From NCBI GenBank assembly GCA_027577595.1, contig JANBRJ010000061.1, positions 37,093-101,092 of the forward strand: a stretch of DNA of 64,000 nt. Direction: 5' to 3'. The notes under the pieces are model-generated. The model was not told the DNA's origin, searched no databases, and saw only the letters and a program-made list of their open reading frames with translations. The DNA is from Coemansia sp. RSA 487. Taxonomy: Eukaryota; Kickxellomycota; Kickxellomycetes; Kickxellales; Kickxellaceae. The position numbers and the translations under genes were made by a program. Shown here in pieces: positions 60,969-64,000 of this stretch. Positions within the stretch are counted from its first letter, which is position 1, and each line of letters starts with the position of its first letter.

Positions 60969-61969
60969 TTCTCTGCTACAAAGACTGTCGTCGCAGGGCT
61001 AAACGTCTATAGTTTTCTGGTCTCTATAATACAGTATCATATAATGCAAGGTACTTCCGTGTGTATGCTGTTTCCAAATAGCGTCGTCTGGCAAAGTGCA
61101 AGGGCTGTGCCAATGAATATTTGTAAGAGAATAACAAGTAAAAAAAACACAGAATGCTTTGGTGTAATTTGGGCTGCTTAATGAAAGAAAGATGTATTCC
61201 GAGGCCAGACTTTTGCTGCCAGGCAGCTGCTATTCCTCAAATAAACAACCGGCTCCTGGCTCGCTCACCAGACCAACACTGTTTTGACGCCCCCTCATTC
61301 GGGTTGCTTGATGCACCTTTTTTATCGGAAGCGCCGTAGGTGTCCGGCTCTACCTCCGTATTTTACCAGTGTCTGTCCCCAAATCTTGTTTGGCTTTCTG
61401 TTTGCTGACTCGAGCCGAGCATTGCCAGAGTCGCCGAACCAGTTGCCCGATTTTGCTCTGGCCAATCAACACGCGTACTTATTATAACTAAGTGTATTTC
61501 AACTTTCCTTTTTTTTGTCGCGTAGTGAAAAGAAAGGACGGCTGGCACGCTGGATAAGCGCGACAAAGTGGCTTGAAAAGCTGCCTTTCCACGATCAAGC
61601 AGGCTAACAATTATTTCTATGCACTGAAACGCGCACAGCCAAGCTTGGCCCATCTCCCATTCGTGCTGCTTCGCGCGTCCAGCACAGGTAGGAAACATTC
61701 ACAAAGCCTTTCCAGGCCACCACAACAACGCCAACCACTTTAGCCAATCTTTTCGCGCATCGTGTTTTCGTTGACGGTTTGCTGCGTATAAAAGGCTGGA
61801 TAAGGTCTCATCTCGCCTTTGCTCTGTTGGGCTTTTTGCGGGTGCTTTAGACTTTTTTTTTGTTTCCTCACGCTTTTAGTTTGTTTTCAGCTACAGCCTA
61901 CTATCTTGCAGCTCCTCCTTCTTTAACACATTTTCAGCCATACTTTGATATAACTTTTTTTTACCTACA
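60969..61969. promoter_or_regulatory. 1-kb divergent promoter with MBF/E2F-like sites
   Basis: No gene lies here. On the DUT1 side are ACGCGT (61471-61476, an MCB box), GAAACGCGCAC (61626-61636), TTCGCGCGTCC (61670-61680) and TTTTCGCGCAT (61750-61760). Two CCAAT boxes (61462, 61744) and a TATAAAAG box (61787-61794) are also present, 176 bases before the ATG. MCB/E2F sites drive G1/S transcription of dUTPase and other replication genes in fungi. Confidence 0.65.
61787..61794 (+). promoter_or_regulatory. TATA box of DUT1
   Basis: TATAAAAG, followed by a long T/C-rich leader to the ATG at 61970. Confidence 0.6.
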
Positions 61970-62431
61970 ATGCGCACACCAAACTACTCGCTAAAGCAGC
62001 CGTTCTTCCGTGTTGCACGCCTCAGCAAGACGGCCAAAATACCAAAGCGGGGATCACTGCTTTCCGCTGGGTACGATTTGTACGCGTCCGAGCCCATGGT
62101 CATTGAGGCGCGCAGCCGTGGGGTGGCCAAGACCGGCATCCAGATCTGTATCCCGGTGGATACGTACGCACGCGTGGCTCCACGGTCTGGGTTGGCTGTC
62201 AAGCACGGGATCGATACCGCTGCCGGCGTCATCGATGCCGATTACACTGGCGAGATCCTTGTTGCTCTGTTCAACCACGGCGACGAACCTTTTATCATTA
62301 ATCCGGGCGACAGGATTGCGCAGCTGATCTTGGAACGCATTTACACACCAATTGTGGAGGAGATCATTGGCGATGATGTCCCAGAGACCGAGAGAGGCGC
62401 AAATGGGTTTGGATCCACTGGCACGTTCTAA
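61970..62431 (+). CDS. DUT1: dUTP pyrophosphatase (dUTPase)
   Basis: It hydrolyses dUTP to dUMP and PPi, keeping uracil out of DNA and feeding dTMP synthesis. All five trimeric-dUTPase motifs are present in order: SAGYDLYAS, APRSGLAVKHGI, GVIDADYTGEILV with the catalytic Asp, GDRIAQLILERI, and the C-terminal ERGANGFGSTG flap. 153 aa, complete and without introns, with good start context (ACA before ATG). The MCB/E2F-like promoter fits S-phase expression. Confidence 0.96.
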   Translation: MRTPNYSLKQPFFRVARLSKTAKIPKRGSLLSAGYDLYASEPMVIEARSRGVAKTGIQICIPVDTYARVAPRSGLAVKHGIDTAAGVIDADYTGEILVALFNHGDEPFIINPGDRIAQLILERIYTPIVEEIIGDDVPETERGANGFGSTGTF

Positions 62432-63073
62432 CGCTATTCTATTACCAGTACACTGTCCAACTCTCTTTTATTCTCTTCCTTTCTACACATCAATCTCTAC
62501 GTCATGGCCTGTATGCTCGCTTTGTAGCGTTGGCTCCGACCACACTTTTCCTTGTAACCTTTTCAATTTTAAAATCACGCTTATTAACATACAGACCAAT
62601 TGGAACAATATTCCATATCCTTCGGCTTCGGTTTTATGCATGGCGCGCTTTATCTTTAAGAAAACTGTTAGCACTTTAGCCTGCTTAATCATCGTTTGGA
62701 CACAGCGAGTTGGTTTGCAGCCTGATTCGTTTCCAAACTTGAGGCCATATCCGTAATGCACCACCAATATGCAATAAACTAGCTGGATGTATACGTGCAT
62801 CCCCTTCCTGCAATTTCAACACTCTATCTAAACAGACACGCTTGTGATGCACTGTGCTTATCAGTTTGTGCGAAAAGCGCTGTCAAGAGCGAAGTGCTTT
62901 TGCGGATGTCTAGTGTACTTGCATCAAAATGTCCCACATTGAACTTTGCAGAGATAAAGCGTTTGTGGGATGGATATAAATACAATATCGTATGACCATT
63001 GCTCCCTCAAACCTTTGTTCTTGTCACCTACATTTATAATTCGTTTCATCTATTCGAAGCCGTTTTCTTAACA
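62432..63073. other. Intergenic, 642 bases
   Basis: DUT1 3' flank and the presumed promoter of the NmrA-like gene. AT-rich, with no gene recognised. Confidence 0.5.
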
Positions 63074-64000
63074 ATGATCCAAACTGCAGCAATTATCGGA
63101 GCCACTGGCACTTAAGGCGGCAGCGTCCTCCGCGCACTGCATGCGACCGGAAAGTACAGACTCATTGCGGTGACCCGCGATACCACCAGTGCGTCGGCCA
63201 CCAAAATCAAGTCCAGGTATCCTGACGTCGAGTTGGTCAAAGCTGACCTCGCTGACGTCGAGTCTCTCAAGAATGCCTTTAAAGGCGCTGATATTGTCTT
63301 TGGTGTCACCCTGTTTGCCCAACCTGATATATTAAATCAAGTTGCTGCTGGCAATGTTGATGCCGAATTTAACCATGGCAAGAACACTACCGATGCTGCA
63401 ATTGCAGCCGGTGTCAAGGACATCATCTTTAGCACCATATACTCGATGATTGAGCTCACTGGAGGCAAATACTCGATGGCCCTTCAATTTGAGGGTAAAT
63501 ACAAGATCGAAAAGTATATCAAATCGAAGAATTCAGAGATCCGCGGCGCCTTCATTCATCTTGGGCTCTATATGGAAGACTTCATAGGCTATTCGCGTAT
63601 TTCGCCTGAGGATAACAAGACTGTTGAGTTTACACTACCGCTTAAACCGACTACCAAGGTCCCGCTCGTCGATGCTACCAACGATACCGGCGGCGTTGTC
63701 TCCTACATGCTTGACCATTTTGACGATTTTGTCGGCAAAACCGTTGAAGTGAGCGGCGGTTACTACGAGGCTCAAGAAATAGCAAAGGCGTTTACTGAAG
63801 TCACTGGAAAGCCTGCGCGCTATGTTCAGCTCCCCTACGAGTCCGCTAATAGCATTACTGCAGAGCAACTGTATAGGGGCCTTGACGAATTCGGATACTT
63901 TGGGTGGAAGACCGACTTTTTGGAGCTCAACAAGAAGATGGACTACAAGCATACCACGCCTACCGAGTTCTGGAAGAGCCGCGGATGGACCGGGCCGTCG
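63074..64000 (+). pseudogene. NmrA-like NAD(P)-binding protein with an early stop codon
   Basis: The frame starts MIQTAAIIGATGT, then TAA at 63113-63115, then GGSVLRALHATGKYRLIAVT and 295 further codons, open to the window edge. The stop falls in the Rossmann GxxGxxG motif, where relatives have Gln (CAA), so one C-to-T change explains it. Downstream the NmrA-family features are intact: VKADLADVESLKNAFKGAD, FNHGKNTTDAAIAAGVKDII, KYKIEKYIKSKN and ending near TPTEFWKSRGW. Such proteins are redox-sensing or isoflavone-reductase-like dinucleotide binders. Either a very young nonsense allele, a sequencing error or readthrough is possible. The gene is also cut by the window end. Confidence 0.75.

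Noticed and set aside
1-64000. tRNA genes
   Set aside because: I looked for GGTTCGANNCC-type B boxes on both strands. Near matches (16567, 32787, 45826, 46257, 47068, 56972) lacked the full box and a cloverleaf.
1-64000. CRISPR array, transposon or provirus
   Set aside because: No regularly spaced repeats, terminal inverted repeats, transposase, integrase or reverse-transcriptase motifs were seen. The repeats present are simple microsatellites.

Overview
The window reads as nuclear chromosomal DNA of an early-diverging fungus. Its proteins are unmistakably fungal: a two-domain FEX fluoride exporter, Ctk3, a Zn2Cys6 regulator, secreted GH15 glucoamylase, DPP5-type peptidase, and fungal-type TOM20. 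Genes are intron-poor, with coding introns provable only in RPS27 and SLD5. Coding sequence is GC-rich, and intergenic DNA is AT-rich with pyrimidine-rich leaders before start codons. A kickxellalean (Coemansia-like) fungus is my best inference, partly because a decayed gene at 28.6-29.95 kb resembles expanded families I associate with that group. The sequence alone does not prove this.

Layout. 0-3 kb: the tail of an unrecognised gene, a tiny 8-cysteine protein behind TATA boxes, and a small secreted protein. 3.7-9 kb: FEX, CTK3 (RNA polymerase II CTD kinase), an SFR1/Mei5 recombination factor, a PB1-like protein and a mitochondrial J-protein. 9.3-19 kb: an S/T-P-rich orphan, RPS27, a striking TOM20 + SET/MYND fusion, and CTU1 (tRNA thiolation). 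19.7-25.7 kb: a Zn2Cys6 factor, SLD5 (GINS), ARPC5 (Arp2/3) and an orphan nuclear-type protein. 25.7-35 kb: glucoamylase, a pseudogene with two in-frame stops, a DPP5-like peptidase and a divergently transcribed class-3 aldehyde dehydrogenase. 35-45 kb: two large orphan proteins and a first HMG-box gene. 45-53 kb: an 8.3-kb stretch with no supportable gene. 53-55 kb: a second HMG-box gene. 58.6-62.4 kb: a coiled-coil protein with dynein-adaptor motifs, divergent from dUTPase. 63-64 kb: an NmrA-like gene with a nonsense codon in its cofactor-binding motif.

Most genes are housekeeping units with no operon-like logic. The points most worth following are (1) the TOM20-SMYD fusion, which would place a protein methyltransferase on the mitochondrial surface; (2) the Spindly/BICD-like candidate dynein adaptor, divergent from an S-phase gene whose promoter carries MBF/E2F-like sites; (3) two same-strand HMG-box regulators separated by a gene desert rich in forkhead-type motifs; and (4) the 53-residue protein with four cysteine pairs.

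Motif counts and residue positions were made by hand. No database search was run.
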